From Salinarimonas ramus (GTDB lineage Bacteria; Pseudomonadota; Alphaproteobacteria; Rhizobiales; Beijerinckiaceae), in the NCBI RefSeq assembly GCF_014645695.1, contig NZ_BMMF01000001.1, positions 1 through 64,000 on the forward strand: DNA of 64,000 nucleotides. The letters are read 5' to 3'. The notes under the pieces are model-generated. The model did no database searches, was not told the DNA's origin, and worked only from the letters and a program-made list of their open reading frames with translations. Positions 32,667-42,210 of the stretch are shown here, piece after piece (position 1 is the first letter of the stretch; every line of letters starts with the position of its first letter). The position numbers and the translations under genes were made by a program.

Positions 32667-33470
32667 ATGGATCTCGTGGACGGCTGGTATCACGTGCGGA
32701 TGGCGCTCGAGCGGGCGCTCGACGACCTCTTCGCCCTCGACCCGCGCGCCTTCGTCGAGTTCGACAGCGTGGTCGGGACCGAGGACATGGAGGCGCTCGG
32801 ATACGTGCGCAACTTCCCGCACCTCACCTGCCTGATGTGCTCGCTGCCGCCCGCGCGGCTCGGCGCGTTCTCCAAGGGCGAGGAGCGCCTTTCCCGCGGC
32901 TATCAGGCGGTGGACGTCGACTTCGCGCTCCTGCCGGCGGCCTGCTACAAGATCTATCTCGGGCTGCGGGGCCGGCGCCTCGACGCCGAGCGCGTCGTCG
33001 GCTGCATCGCCAAGTGCTTCCGCCACGAGGACAAGCCGCTCGACGCCTACCGCGCCGTAAACTTCACGATGAAGGAATACGTCCATCTCGGCTCGGCGCA
33101 AGCCGCGCAGGCGCATCTCGAGGCGGGCGCGGCGCGCATCGACGCCCTCATGCGCCACCTCGGCCTCGCCTACGGCACCGAGACCGCGAGCGACCCCTTC
33201 TTCGACGCGACGACATCCGTCGCCGTCATGTCGCGGCTGATGCCGACGAAGCGCGAGATCGTCTACGACGGGCACGCCGTCTCCTCGCTGAACTATCATC
33301 GCAATTATTTCGGCGACAAGTTCGACATCCGCCTCGGCGAGGAGCCGGTGCATACGAGCTGCGTCGCCTTCGGGATCGAGCGCTGGATGGCGATGCTGGC
33401 GGAGCGCTTCGGCGAGGCGGCCGCGGCGGAGGAGGCGCTTCGCGGCTTCGAGGCGGGGCAAGCGGCCTGA
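32667..33470 (+). CDS. Class II aminoacyl-tRNA-synthetase-like protein (amino acid:carrier-protein ligase type)
   Basis: A 267-residue stand-alone catalytic core resembling the atypical seryl-tRNA synthetase homologues that load amino acids onto carrier proteins. Motif 2 is CFRHE (117-121) with a following NFTMKEYVHLGS. Motif 3 is SCVAFGIERW (231-240). C93, E137 and C232 have the spacing (44 and 95 residues) of the zinc triad in those ligases (45 and 103 in the Bradyrhizobium enzyme). No tRNA-binding domain is present and the protein is shorter than the usual 320 or so residues. AGAGAGGAG precedes the ATG. I found no carrier protein gene nearby, so the acceptor is unknown. Confidence 0.75.
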   Translation: MDLVDGWYHVRMALERALDDLFALDPRAFVEFDSVVGTEDMEALGYVRNFPHLTCLMCSLPPARLGAFSKGEERLSRGYQAVDVDFALLPAACYKIYLGLRGRRLDAERVVGCIAKCFRHEDKPLDAYRAVNFTMKEYVHLGSAQAAQAHLEAGAARIDALMRHLGLAYGTETASDPFFDATTSVAVMSRLMPTKREIVYDGHAVSSLNYHRNYFGDKFDIRLGEEPVHTSCVAFGIERWMAMLAERFGEAAAAEEALRGFEAGQAA

Positions 33471-33493
33471 GACGCGCGTCGCGAGCGGCTGCA

Positions 33494-34525
33494 TCACCCC
33501 CGCCGCTCGGCGAGCCAGGCCGTGGGGCTCGTGCCCGTGACGCGCAGGAATTCGCGGTTGAAGTTCGACTTCGTGCCGAAGCCACTCTCCAGCATCGCCC
33601 TTGTCACCCCCTCCCCCGATACGAGCAGCCCGCAGGCATGGGCGACGCGGTGGCGGTTGACGAAGCGCGAGACGTTCTCCGCATGCGCGCGGTTGATGGC
33701 GGCGGAGAGCACCTTCGCCGGCACGCCGAGGCGTCGCGCGAGGCGTGCGAGGGTGAGATCCGGGTCGAGGTGCGGCCGCTCGCGCGCCATGAGCGCGTCG
33801 AGCCGCGCGATGAGCTCCGCCTCGCGCGCGGCGTCCTGCGGGTCGCGGCTCTCGGGTGAAACGCTCTCCGACGTGACGGGCTCGTCCTCGCCCGATATGG
33901 TGCCGTCGTCGGCCGGTGGCGAGACGTCGCGCGAGAGCGCCAGCGCGCCGATGGCGAGGAGCGCGCCCGCCGTGAAGGCGCTGATGATCGGCGCGCGCCA
34001 CGCGCCCGCACCGAGCACCATGTCGGCGGCGATGAGCGCATCGCTCGCCGCCGACGCCAAGAGAAGGACGCCGATCGCCCGCCAGGTGCGGGCGGGCACC
34101 TCGCCGCTCGAGAGCCGCGCCGTCGGCAGCGCCGCGCCGGGCCGTGCGGCGACGAGGAGCGCGAGGCCGTAGCCCGCGAAGGCGCCGATGACGATCGCAT
34201 CGACGAGAACGGGCGCTGCCGTCACCGAGAACGCGGCGGCCAAAGGGACGAGCGCATGCGCCGCGTCCTTCGCCGTGAGCGGACGTGCGGCCGCGGCGAT
34301 GAAGGCGAGCCAGGCGAGCGGCGGCAGCAGCGTCGCCGTGACCGGCTGGAGCGGGCGCAGGGGTACGAGCCCATAATGCTGGACGAGCGCGACCACCGTC
34401 GCCTGCGAGGCGCCGGCGGCGACGAGCGCGAGGAGGAGCGGCGTGCCCTCCCTCCGAATCAGAGCCCGGGCGAGCAGGAAGGCCAGCACGAGGGCGGCGA
34501 CGAGGGGAACGGGGAGGAGGAGCAT
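33494..34525 (-). CDS. Membrane-anchored AraC family regulator
   Basis: A 343-residue protein with about six to seven hydrophobic helices in residues 1-205, a charged linker rich in Ser, Glu and Pro, and a C-terminal AraC DNA-binding domain (about 245-340). The second helix-turn-helix ends GFGTKSNFNREFLRVTGTSPTAWL, the usual AraC signature. Such proteins sense something in or near the membrane and act on adjacent promoters. The gene is divergent from the exported hydrolase across a 154-bp region holding direct repeats and a palindrome. The start at 34525 lacks a clear Shine-Dalgarno. The ligand is unknown. Confidence 0.85.
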   Translation of the reverse strand: MLLLPVPLVAALVLAFLLARALIRREGTPLLLALVAAGASQATVVALVQHYGLVPLRPLQPVTATLLPPLAWLAFIAAAARPLTAKDAAHALVPLAAAFSVTAAPVLVDAIVIGAFAGYGLALLVAARPGAALPTARLSSGEVPARTWRAIGVLLLASAASDALIAADMVLGAGAWRAPIISAFTAGALLAIGALALSRDVSPPADDGTISGEDEPVTSESVSPESRDPQDAAREAELIARLDALMARERPHLDPDLTLARLARRLGVPAKVLSAAINRAHAENVSRFVNRHRVAHACGLLVSGEGVTRAMLESGFGTKSNFNREFLRVTGTSPTAWLAERRG

Positions 34526-34533
34526 CGGGCCAG

Positions 34534-34605
34534 GACGGAATCGAGACGGAATCGGGACGGGACCGCGCGATCCTAGACCGCGAACCGGTTCGCGGACGAC
34601 CTAGA
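34534..34605. promoter_or_regulatory. Direct repeats and palindrome in the araC-hydrolase promoter region
   Basis: An 11-bp unit is repeated in tandem: GACGGAATCGA (34534-34544), GACGGAATCGG (34545-34555) and a third weaker copy from 34556. It is followed by a perfect 18-bp palindrome, CCGCGAACC-GGTTCGCGG (34578-34595), flanked by two CCTAGA words (34572 and 34600). AraC proteins typically bind direct repeats about one helical turn apart, so this is a plausible control site for both divergent genes. Confidence 0.5.
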
Positions 34606-34679
34606 ACCGGATCTCGGACGCCATGTGGGTGCGTCAGAGGCAGGAAGGAGGCCTCGCAACGTCACCACGAGGTACACCC

Positions 34680-35738
34680 GTGACCCGCTCCCCCCTCCTC
34701 CTCGCCGCCCTCGGCGCCACCTTCGCCGTCCATGGCGCTTTCGCCTCCGAGCCTACGATCGGAACCGCGTCCTTCACCGCTCCCGCCCCGCATCATGGCG
34801 CCGACCTCTCGGGCGACGTCTTCTACCCCGCGGGCGATGGCGGCGACGTCGCGCGCGTGGCGGAGAACGTCGTCTTCCACGGCTTCGACGCCCGCCTCGG
34901 CGCCTCGCCGGCCGAGGGGCGCCACCCGGTCGTGCTCCTCTCCCACGGCATCGGCGGGCACGTGCGCTCCCTCGCCTGGCTCGCGGCGGGCCTCGCGGAA
35001 CGCGGCGCGATCGTCGTCGGCGTGGGCCATCCCGGCAGCACGTTCGGCGATTTCGAGCACGAACGCGCCCTCGACCACTGGACGCGCGCGCAGGACCTCT
35101 CGGCGGCCCTCGACGCGCTCCTCGCGCACGAGACCTTCGGCCCGCACGTCGATTCGGCGCGGATCTTCGCGGCGGGCTTCTCCTTCGGCGGCTTCACGGC
35201 GCTCTCGCTCGGCGGGCTGCGCGGCGATCTCGCGGCCTACACCGCCTTCTGCGCGAACGCGGCACCGCACGTCGCCCATTGCCGCGAGCTGCGCGAGGCC
35301 GGCATCGACCTCACGGCGCGAGCGGCGGCGGAGTGGGACGCGTCCTACGCCGATCCGCGCGTCGTCGGGGTGGCGGCGATCGATCCCGGCTTCCACGCGG
35401 GGCTCACCGCGGTCCACGCGGCCGACCTGCCGGAGAATGTCGTCCTGATCGGGCTCGGGGACGAGGGCGAGAGGCTCGTCGCCACCGACTTCACGCCCGG
35501 CGGCAGCGGCTTCTCGGCGGCCGTGCCGCAGGCGCGCGTCCACATGATCGCGCCCGCGAACCATTTCTCGGCGCTGCCGCTCTGTAAGCCGGAGGGCGCC
35601 GCGCTCCTCGCCGAGGAGGGCGACGACCCGGTCTGCACGGACCCGCCCGGCACCGATCGCGCCGCCGTGCACGCCGCGATCATCGAAGCGATCGCGACGG
35701 GATTCATGCTCGATGAGTCCCGGCCGGCCATGCCCTGA
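34680..35738 (+). CDS. Exported alpha/beta hydrolase (dienelactone hydrolase/lipase-like)
   Basis: A 352-residue secreted or periplasmic hydrolase. Starting from the GTG at 34680, a signal peptide reads [20 protein letters not shown] and cleaves after AFA. The nucleophile elbow is G-F-S-F-G-G (GxSxG), preceded by the oxyanion segment [11 protein letters not shown]. Later [11 protein letters not shown] and the NHFSALPLC region should supply the acid and histidine. A longer ATG frame from 34623 would spoil the signal peptide, so I prefer the GTG. The protein resembles platelet-activating-factor acetylhydrolase-like and dienelactone-type esterases. It is divergent from, and probably regulated by, the AraC protein. 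Confidence 0.83.
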   Translation: MTRSPLLLAALGATFAVHGAFASEPTIGTASFTAPAPHHGADLSGDVFYPAGDGGDVARVAENVVFHGFDARLGASPAEGRHPVVLLSHGIGGHVRSLAWLAAGLAERGAIVVGVGHPGSTFGDFEHERALDHWTRAQDLSAALDALLAHETFGPHVDSARIFAAGFSFGGFTALSLGGLRGDLAAYTAFCANAAPHVAHCRELREAGIDLTARAAAEWDASYADPRVVGVAAIDPGFHAGLTAVHAADLPENVVLIGLGDEGERLVATDFTPGGSGFSAAVPQARVHMIAPANHFSALPLCKPEGAALLAEEGDDPVCTDPPGTDRAAVHAAIIEAIATGFMLDESRPAMP

Positions 35739-35761
35739 GCGGAACGCTCGCGCTCCTGCTC

Positions 35762-35791
35762 TGCGGCGGGAGGCCTGGACGAACCGCCGCA
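35762..35791 (+). terminator. Possible terminator after the hydrolase gene
   Basis: TGCGGCGG (35762-35769) pairs perfectly with CCGCCGCA (35784-35791) across a 14-nt loop in the 104-bp gap before the ABC genes. No T-run follows, so intrinsic termination would be weak. Confidence 0.3.
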
Positions 35792-35842
35792 CCTCCTCCA
35801 TGTGAAGGCTCCCAGATCCCCCGAACGCCCCTCGGAGCCCGC

Positions 35843-36816
<974 letters not shown>

Positions 36817-36820
<4 letters not shown>

Positions 36821-37578
36821 ACCTCAACGCCATCCGCGCCATCTACCTGTTCGAGATGAACCGTTTCCGGCGCACGATCATGCAGAGCGTCGCCGCGCCC
36901 GTGCTCTCGACCTCGCTCTATTTCATTGTCTTCGGCTCGGCCATCGGCTCGCGCATCGACACGGTGGAGGGCATCGCCTACGGCGCCTTCATCGTGCCGG
37001 GGCTGATCATGCTCACCGTGATCACCGAGAGCCTGACCAACGCCTCCTTCGGCATCTACCTGCCGAAGTTCCAGGGCACGATCTACGAGCTGCTCTCCGC
37101 GCCCGTCTCGGCGGTGGAGACCGTCATCGGCTACGTGGGCGCGGCGGCGACGAAATCCTTCCTGATCGGCTGCCTCATCCTGGCGACGGCGAGGATCTTC
37201 GTCGACTACACCATCCTGCATCCGCTGTTCACGGCGGCCTTCCTGATCCTGACGTGCACGGCGTTCAGCCTGTTCGGCTTCATCATCGGCATCTGGGCGG
37301 ACTCGTTCCAGCGCCTGCAGTTGATCCCGCTCATGGTGGTGACGCCCCTCGCCTTCCTGGGCGGCACGTTCTACTCCATCACCATGCTGCCCGAGCCGTG
37401 GGACACGGTGGCTCTGTTCAACCCGGTCCTCTACCTCGTCAGCGGCTTCCGCTGGAGCTTCTACGGCGTCGCCGACGTGGCCCCTCTGATCAGCCTCGCC
37501 ATGACGGGCGTGTTCATGCTGATCTGCCTCGGCGTGGTCGCCTGGATCTTCCGGACCGGCTGGCGGCTGAAGAGCTGA
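36817..37578 (+). CDS. ABC-2 type permease (YadH type)
   Basis: A 253-residue inner-membrane protein with six membrane segments and the ABC-2 signature region [24 protein letters not shown] before the last helices. The cytosolic N-terminus [19 protein letters not shown] contains the coupling helix. It matches the YadH/NodJ-like half-transporter family and pairs with the overlapping ATPase gene. The gene ends 39 bp from the stop of the convergent ivd. Confidence 0.92.
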
Positions 37579-37608
37579 GGGACGCCCGCGGATCGCCCGG
37601 GACGTCCC
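37579..37608. terminator. Possible bidirectional terminator between the permease and ivd genes
   Basis: GGGACG-C-CC (37579-37587) pairs with a GG-x-CGTCCC arm (37600-37608) with one mismatch, followed on the plus strand by GCTTTCG. It lies in the 39-bp gap of a convergent gene pair, where a shared terminator is expected. The T-run is weak. Confidence 0.4.
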
Positions 37609-37617
37609 GCTTTCGCC

Positions 37618-38790
37618 TCAAGCGGTCTTCTCGAACAGCTCCCGCCCGATCAGCATGCGGCGAATTTCGCTCGTGCCGGCGCCGATCTCGTAGAGCTTGG
37701 CGTCGCGCAAAAGGCGGCCCGTCGGGTAGTCGTTGATGTAGCCGTTGCCGCCCAGCAGCTGGATCGCGTCGAGCGCCATCTGCGTCGCGAGCTCGGCCGC
37801 GTAGAGGATGGCGCCGGCGGCGTCCTCGCGCGTGGTGCGGCCGCGGTCGCAGGCCTTGGCGACGGCGTAGACGTAGGCCTTGGCCGCGTTCATGCGCACG
37901 TACATGTCGGCGATCTTGCCCTGGACGAGCTGGAACGTGCCGATGGGCTGGCCGAACTGCTTCCTTTCGTGGACGTAGGGCATCACCACGTCCATGGCCG
38001 CCTGCATGATGCCCAGCGGCCCCGCCGCGAGCACCGCGCGCTCGTAGTCGAGCCCGGACATCAAGACATTTACGCCCTTGCCGACGGCGCCGAGCACGTT
38101 CTCCTCGGGCACCTCGCAATCCTCGAAGACGAGCTCGCAGGTGTCGGAGCCGCGCATGCCGAGCTTGTCGAGCTTCTGGTGCGTGGAGAAGCCCTTCATG
38201 CCCTTCTCGATGAGGAAGGCGGTGATGCCGCGCGGGCCCGCGTCCGGATCGGTCTTGGCGTAGACGACGAGCGTCTCGGCGATGGGGCCGTTGGTGATCC
38301 ACATCTTCGTGCCGTTGAGCACGAAGCGATCGCCCTTCTTGTCGGCGCGGGTGCGCATGGAGACGACGTCCGAGCCCGAGCCGGGCTCGGACATGGCCAG
38401 CGCGCCGACATGCTCGCCCGACATCAGCTTGGGGAGATACTTCTGCTTCTGCGCGGCATTGCCGTTGCGGCCGATCTGGTTGATGCACAGGTTCGAATGC
38501 GCGCCGTAGGACAGACCCACCGAGGCGGAGGCGCGGGAGATCTCCTCCATCGCCACCACGTGCTCGAGATAGCCGAGCCCGGTGCCGCCGTCCTCCTCCG
38601 CGATGGTGATGCCGTGGAGACCGAGCTCGCCCATGGGCACCCACAGGTCGCGCGGGAACTGGTTCGTGCGGTCGATCTCCTCGGCGCGAGGCGCGATCTT
38701 CTCCTGGGCGAAGGCCGCGACCGTCTCGCGGATGGCGTCGGCGGTCTCGCCGAGGTCGAAATCGAAGGCGGGGGCGGCGTTGGGGATCAT
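37618..38790 (-). CDS. ivd: Isovaleryl-CoA dehydrogenase
   Basis: A 390-residue FAD-dependent acyl-CoA dehydrogenase of leucine catabolism, converting isovaleryl-CoA to 3-methylcrotonyl-CoA. The catalytic base is E250 in [14 protein letters not shown], the position specific to isovaleryl-CoA dehydrogenases (human E254) rather than the C-terminal glutamate of other family members. [15 protein letters not shown] and [12 protein letters not shown] are also characteristic. Length is typical. The methylcrotonyl-CoA carboxylase genes that often follow are not here, so it stands alone. Confidence 0.92.
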   Translation of the reverse strand: MIPNAAPAFDFDLGETADAIRETVAAFAQEKIAPRAEEIDRTNQFPRDLWVPMGELGLHGITIAEEDGGTGLGYLEHVVAMEEISRASASVGLSYGAHSNLCINQIGRNGNAAQKQKYLPKLMSGEHVGALAMSEPGSGSDVVSMRTRADKKGDRFVLNGTKMWITNGPIAETLVVYAKTDPDAGPRGITAFLIEKGMKGFSTHQKLDKLGMRGSDTCELVFEDCEVPEENVLGAVGKGVNVLMSGLDYERAVLAAGPLGIMQAAMDVVMPYVHERKQFGQPIGTFQLVQGKIADMYVRMNAAKAYVYAVAKACDRGRTTREDAAGAILYAAELATQMALDAIQLLGGNGYINDYPTGRLLRDAKLYEIGAGTSEIRRMLIGRELFEKTA

Positions 38791-38897
38791 CGGGCGTTCC
38801 TCGCGCGTCTGGTCGTTTCCCGCGTTATATCAGGGTGCGGACGCGTGTCACCGGGCCGGTGGTCGCGCGGCATCCGCGCCGCGCAGCGGAGGCGATC

Positions 38898-39359
38898 ATG
38901 TCGGACACGCCCAACCGGTGGCCCTGGCCGCCGATCGTCTATCTCGCGACCATCGTCGCGGGCTTTCTCGTCGAGCGCCACCTCGTGCCGACGAGCCATG
39001 GCGGCGGGCTCGCGCTGGGCGTGCTCGGCATCGTCGCGATCGCCGCGGGGCTCGGGCTCGATCTGTGGACCGCCTGGACCTTCTCGCGGGCGCGCACCAC
39101 GATCATGCCCCATCGCGGCGCGAAGGCGCTCGTCACCTGGGGGCCGTTCCGCTTCTCGCGCAACCCGATCTACGTCGGCAACACGCTGCTGACGATCGGG
39201 CTCGGCCTCGTCTTCGACAATCTCTGGCTCATGGCGCTGGCCTTCCTCGCCGCCTTCGCCGTCCAGAAGCTCGCCATCGAGCGCGAGGAGGCGCATCTCG
39301 CACGGCGCTTCGGCGCGGAATGGGACGCCTACGCCGCGCGGGTGCGGCGCTGGATCTGA
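38898..39359 (+). CDS. Isoprenylcysteine carboxyl methyltransferase-like membrane protein
   Basis: A 153-residue integral membrane protein with about four helices and the methyltransferase signature GPFRFSRNPIYVGNTLL, then the C-terminal EEAHLARRFGAEWDAYAARVRRW. This is the PEMT/ICMT-type family (PF04191 or PF04140), whose bacterial substrates are mostly unknown lipids or small molecules. I use the ATG at 38898 (GCGGAGG upstream), giving the usual length; a longer frame from 38835 has no support. It is divergent from ivd. Confidence 0.85.
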   Translation: MSDTPNRWPWPPIVYLATIVAGFLVERHLVPTSHGGGLALGVLGIVAIAAGLGLDLWTAWTFSRARTTIMPHRGAKALVTWGPFRFSRNPIYVGNTLLTIGLGLVFDNLWLMALAFLAAFAVQKLAIEREEAHLARRFGAEWDAYAARVRRWI

Positions 39360-39446
39360 GATCCGCGCGCCCGTTCGTTGACGCGCGTGCCCCGGTGCCG
39401 TAACCGCGCCTCTCCGGCCCACGCACCGGGACACGAGGAGAGCGCG

Positions 39447-39611
39447 ATGACCAAAGCCCAGATCGCCGCCGCCCTGGAGGCGATCGTCAAGCAGCAGCTC
39501 GACGATTGCGAGCGCGCGATCAAGGCCGGCCAGCGCACGATCGCGCTCAACGAGCTCGCCGACGCCATGGCCCAGCTCAAGCAGCTGGCCAAGATCGTCA
39601 AGAAGTCCTGA
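39447..39611 (+). CDS. Small helical protein of unknown function
   Basis: A 54-residue soluble protein, MTKAQIAAALEAIVKQQLDD at its start and KQLAKIVKKS at its end. It is predicted to be almost wholly helical, with heptad-like hydrophobic spacing that could form a coiled coil. The ATG has AGGAG about 7 nt upstream, and the codon bias matches the neighbours, so it is probably expressed. I do not recognise a family. It lies between the methyltransferase and the PAS-GGDEF-EAL gene. Confidence 0.65.
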   Translation: MTKAQIAAALEAIVKQQLDDCERAIKAGQRTIALNELADAMAQLKQLAKIVKKS

Positions 39612-39714
39612 TACGTCGTATCCGGTTTAGCTTAGCCCACTAAGTTCTTCTGTTTACGGAGTTTTCGGACTCTCCCGGTAAGCGTCGCGGCAGCGCAGCA
39701 ACCGCGGAACGTCC

Positions 39715-42198
39715 ATGTTCGTCTCCCCCCGACGCAGCAATCCGACCATCGCGTCGGAGGCCATCGCACTGACGCGCCGCTGGCGTGCGGCGGCGGGACC
39801 GCGCCGGGAGGTTCCGCTCTACGAGGACCTCGTCCTCGGCGAGCTCGGCCCCATGGCGGAGCGCTGCGGCGTGCTCGCCCGCAAGGCCGAGGGCTGGGCC
39901 TTCATGTTCGCCGGCGAGCGCATCGAGGCTTGGATCGGCCGCACCGTGCGTTCGACGCTCCTCGACGAGCTTCCCACGCACGCCCGCCGTGCGATCGCGG
40001 AGGCGGCGGACCGCGCCCTCGCCACCGGCACGCCCGCCGCAGGCGTCGCCAATCGCATCCTCGACGGATCGGTGCTCACGGTCGACCTGACGGTGCTGCC
40101 CCTCGCCAGCCGCTGGTCGAGCGAGCCGTGGGTCCTCGTCCATGCGGCGCCGCGCCGGGAGACGATCTCCCTCGTCGAGGCGATCGTGCGCGCCACCGAC
40201 GACGCGCTCATCGGGCTCTCGGCCCTGCGCGGCGCGGACGGCGCGGTGTTCGACTTCCAGATCGTGACGGCGAACGAAGGCGCCGCGCGTCTCCTCGGGC
40301 GCTCGCGCGAGAGCCTCGCCTTCGGGCGGCTCGGCGAGGCGGTGGAGCCGCTCGCGCCCGACATCGTCTCGCGCCTGGCGGGCGTGCTGGAGAGCGGCGA
40401 GCGGATCAGCTTCGAGATCGACCTGCCGCTGACCGGGCGCATCGTCCCGGTGCGCGTCAACGCCGCCGCCTTCGGCGACCTGCTCTCGCTCGGCATCACG
40501 GACATCAGCGTCTTTCGCGATCGCGAGGCGCGCTTTCGGCTCCTCTACGAGGACAATCCCGCGCCGGTCTGGGTCTACGACGTCGAGACGCTGCGCTTTC
40601 TCGAGGTCAACCGCGCCGCCTGCGACCTCTACGGCTACGACCGCGACACCTTCCTCGGCCTCACCGTCCTCGACATCCGCCCGCAGAGCGAGCGCGCCCG
40701 CGCCGCCGAGATCGCCCGCACCGTCTGCGGTTCCTATGCCGCGAGCGAGCCTTTCCGGCACCTGCGCGCCGACGGCAGCGAGATCGCGGTCCTCAGCTAC
40801 GCGCGCTCCATCGAGATGGGCGGCTCGCGGGCCGTCGTTGTGCTCGGCGTCGACGTCACCGAGCGCGAGCGGGCGGAGGCGAAGATCGCCCACATGGCGC
40901 TCCACGACGCGCTGACCGATCTGCCCAACCGCGTCCTCTTCCGCGAGCGGGTGGACGAGGCGCTCTCGCGCCTGCGGCGCGCGGGCGACGGCGTCGCGGT
41001 CCTATGCCTCGACCTCGATCACTTCAAGGCGGTGAACGACACGCTCGGCCATCCCGTGGGCGACAAGCTCCTCACCCAGGTCGCCGCGCGCCTCACGGCG
41101 AACGTGCGCGAGGCCGACATGGTGGCGCGGCTCTCGGGCGACGAGTTCGCCATCGTCGCCCGAGACGCCTGCGCGCCGCAGGCGCTCGACGCGCTCGCCC
41201 AGCGCCTCGTCGCCGCCCTCGACGAGCCCTTCGAGATCGACGGCCACCAGGTGGTCATCGGCCTCTCGATCGGCATCGCGATCGCTCCCGCGGACGGGGC
41301 CGACGCGGATACGCTGATCAAGAACGCCGACATCGCGCTCTATCGCGCCAAGGCCGAGGGACGGCGGGGCTACCGCTTCTTCGAGGCGAGCATGGATGCG
41401 CGGCTGCAGGCGCGGCGGCTGCTCGAGCTCGATCTGCGCGAGGCGGTGCGCCGCGGCGAGCTCGTGCTCCACTACCAGCCGCAGATGGACACCGAGCACG
41501 ACCGCATCACCGGCTTCGAGGCGCTGCTGCGCTGGCAGCATCCCACGCGCGGCCTGGTTCCGCCCGCCGACTTCATCCCCGTCGCCGAGGAGACCGGGCT
41601 CATCGTTCCCATCGGCGAATGGGTGGTGCGTCGCGCCTGCGCCGACGCCACGGCCTGGCGCGAGCCCTACCGCGTGGCGGTGAACCTCTCCCCCGCCCAG
41701 TTCAAGAGCAAGGCGCTCGTCGCGAGCATCGTGCACGCGCTCGCCGACACGCGGCTTCCGGCGCAACGGCTCGAGCTCGAGATCACCGAGAGCGTGCTCC
41801 TCGCCGAGACCGAGGGCAACCTCGCGACGCTCCACGCGCTCAAGCAGCTCGGCGTGAAGATCTCGCTCGACGATTTCGGGACGGGCTACTCCTCGCTCTC
41901 CTACCTGCGCTCGTTCCCGTTCGACAAGATCAAGATCGACCGCTCCTTCGTGCGCGAGCTCTCCGAGCGCGAAGATTCGGCCGCCATCATCCGCGCCATC
42001 GCCGGGCTCGGGCAGAGCCTCGGCATGGCGACGATGGCGGAGGGTGTCGAGACGCGCGAGCAGCTCGAGCGGCTGCGCACGCTCGGCCTCACCGAGGTCC
42101 AGGGCTACCTGCTCTCACCGCCGCGGCCGGCCGACGCCTTCCCCGAGATCGCTCCGCGGATCACCTCGGCCGAGCGCGACGCGGCCGACGCGGCCTGA
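39715..42198 (+). CDS. PAS-GGDEF-EAL cyclic-di-GMP signalling protein
   Basis: An 827-residue cytosolic protein. An N-terminal PAS-like domain of the Rhizobiales type (about 30-145) is followed by two further PAS regions (about 155-270 and 273-385), a GGDEF domain (about 390-555) and an EAL domain (about 575-815). The GGDEF site reads S474-G-D-E-F478, a variant that may keep, lower or lose cyclase activity. The EAL domain is intact: E602-A-L604, with NLSPAQFK, LDDFGTGYSSL and DRSFV, so phosphodiesterase activity is expected. It could help set the c-di-GMP pool read by the PilZ chemoreceptor at 3532-5943. No membrane segment is present. Confidence 0.93.
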   Translation: MFVSPRRSNPTIASEAIALTRRWRAAAGPRREVPLYEDLVLGELGPMAERCGVLARKAEGWAFMFAGERIEAWIGRTVRSTLLDELPTHARRAIAEAADRALATGTPAAGVANRILDGSVLTVDLTVLPLASRWSSEPWVLVHAAPRRETISLVEAIVRATDDALIGLSALRGADGAVFDFQIVTANEGAARLLGRSRESLAFGRLGEAVEPLAPDIVSRLAGVLESGERISFEIDLPLTGRIVPVRVNAAAFGDLLSLGITDISVFRDREARFRLLYEDNPAPVWVYDVETLRFLEVNRAACDLYGYDRDTFLGLTVLDIRPQSERARAAEIARTVCGSYAASEPFRHLRADGSEIAVLSYARSIEMGGSRAVVVLGVDVTERERAEAKIAHMALHDALTDLPNRVLFRERVDEALSRLRRAGDGVAVLCLDLDHFKAVNDTLGHPVGDKLLTQVAARLTANVREADMVARLSGDEFAIVARDACAPQALDALAQRLVAALDEPFEIDGHQVVIGLSIGIAIAPADGADADTLIKNADIALYRAKAEGRRGYRFFEASMDARLQARRLLELDLREAVRRGELVLHYQPQMDTEHDRITGFEALLRWQHPTRGLVPPADFIPVAEETGLIVPIGEWVVRRACADATAWREPYRVAVNLSPAQFKSKALVASIVHALADTRLPAQRLELEITESVLLAETEGNLATLHALKQLGVKISLDDFGTGYSSLSYLRSFPFDKIKIDRSFVRELSEREDSAAIIRAIAGLGQSLGMATMAEGVETREQLERLRTLGLTEVQGYLLSPPRPADAFPEIAPRITSAERDAADAA

Positions 42199-42210
42199 GG
42201 GCGCGTCGCC

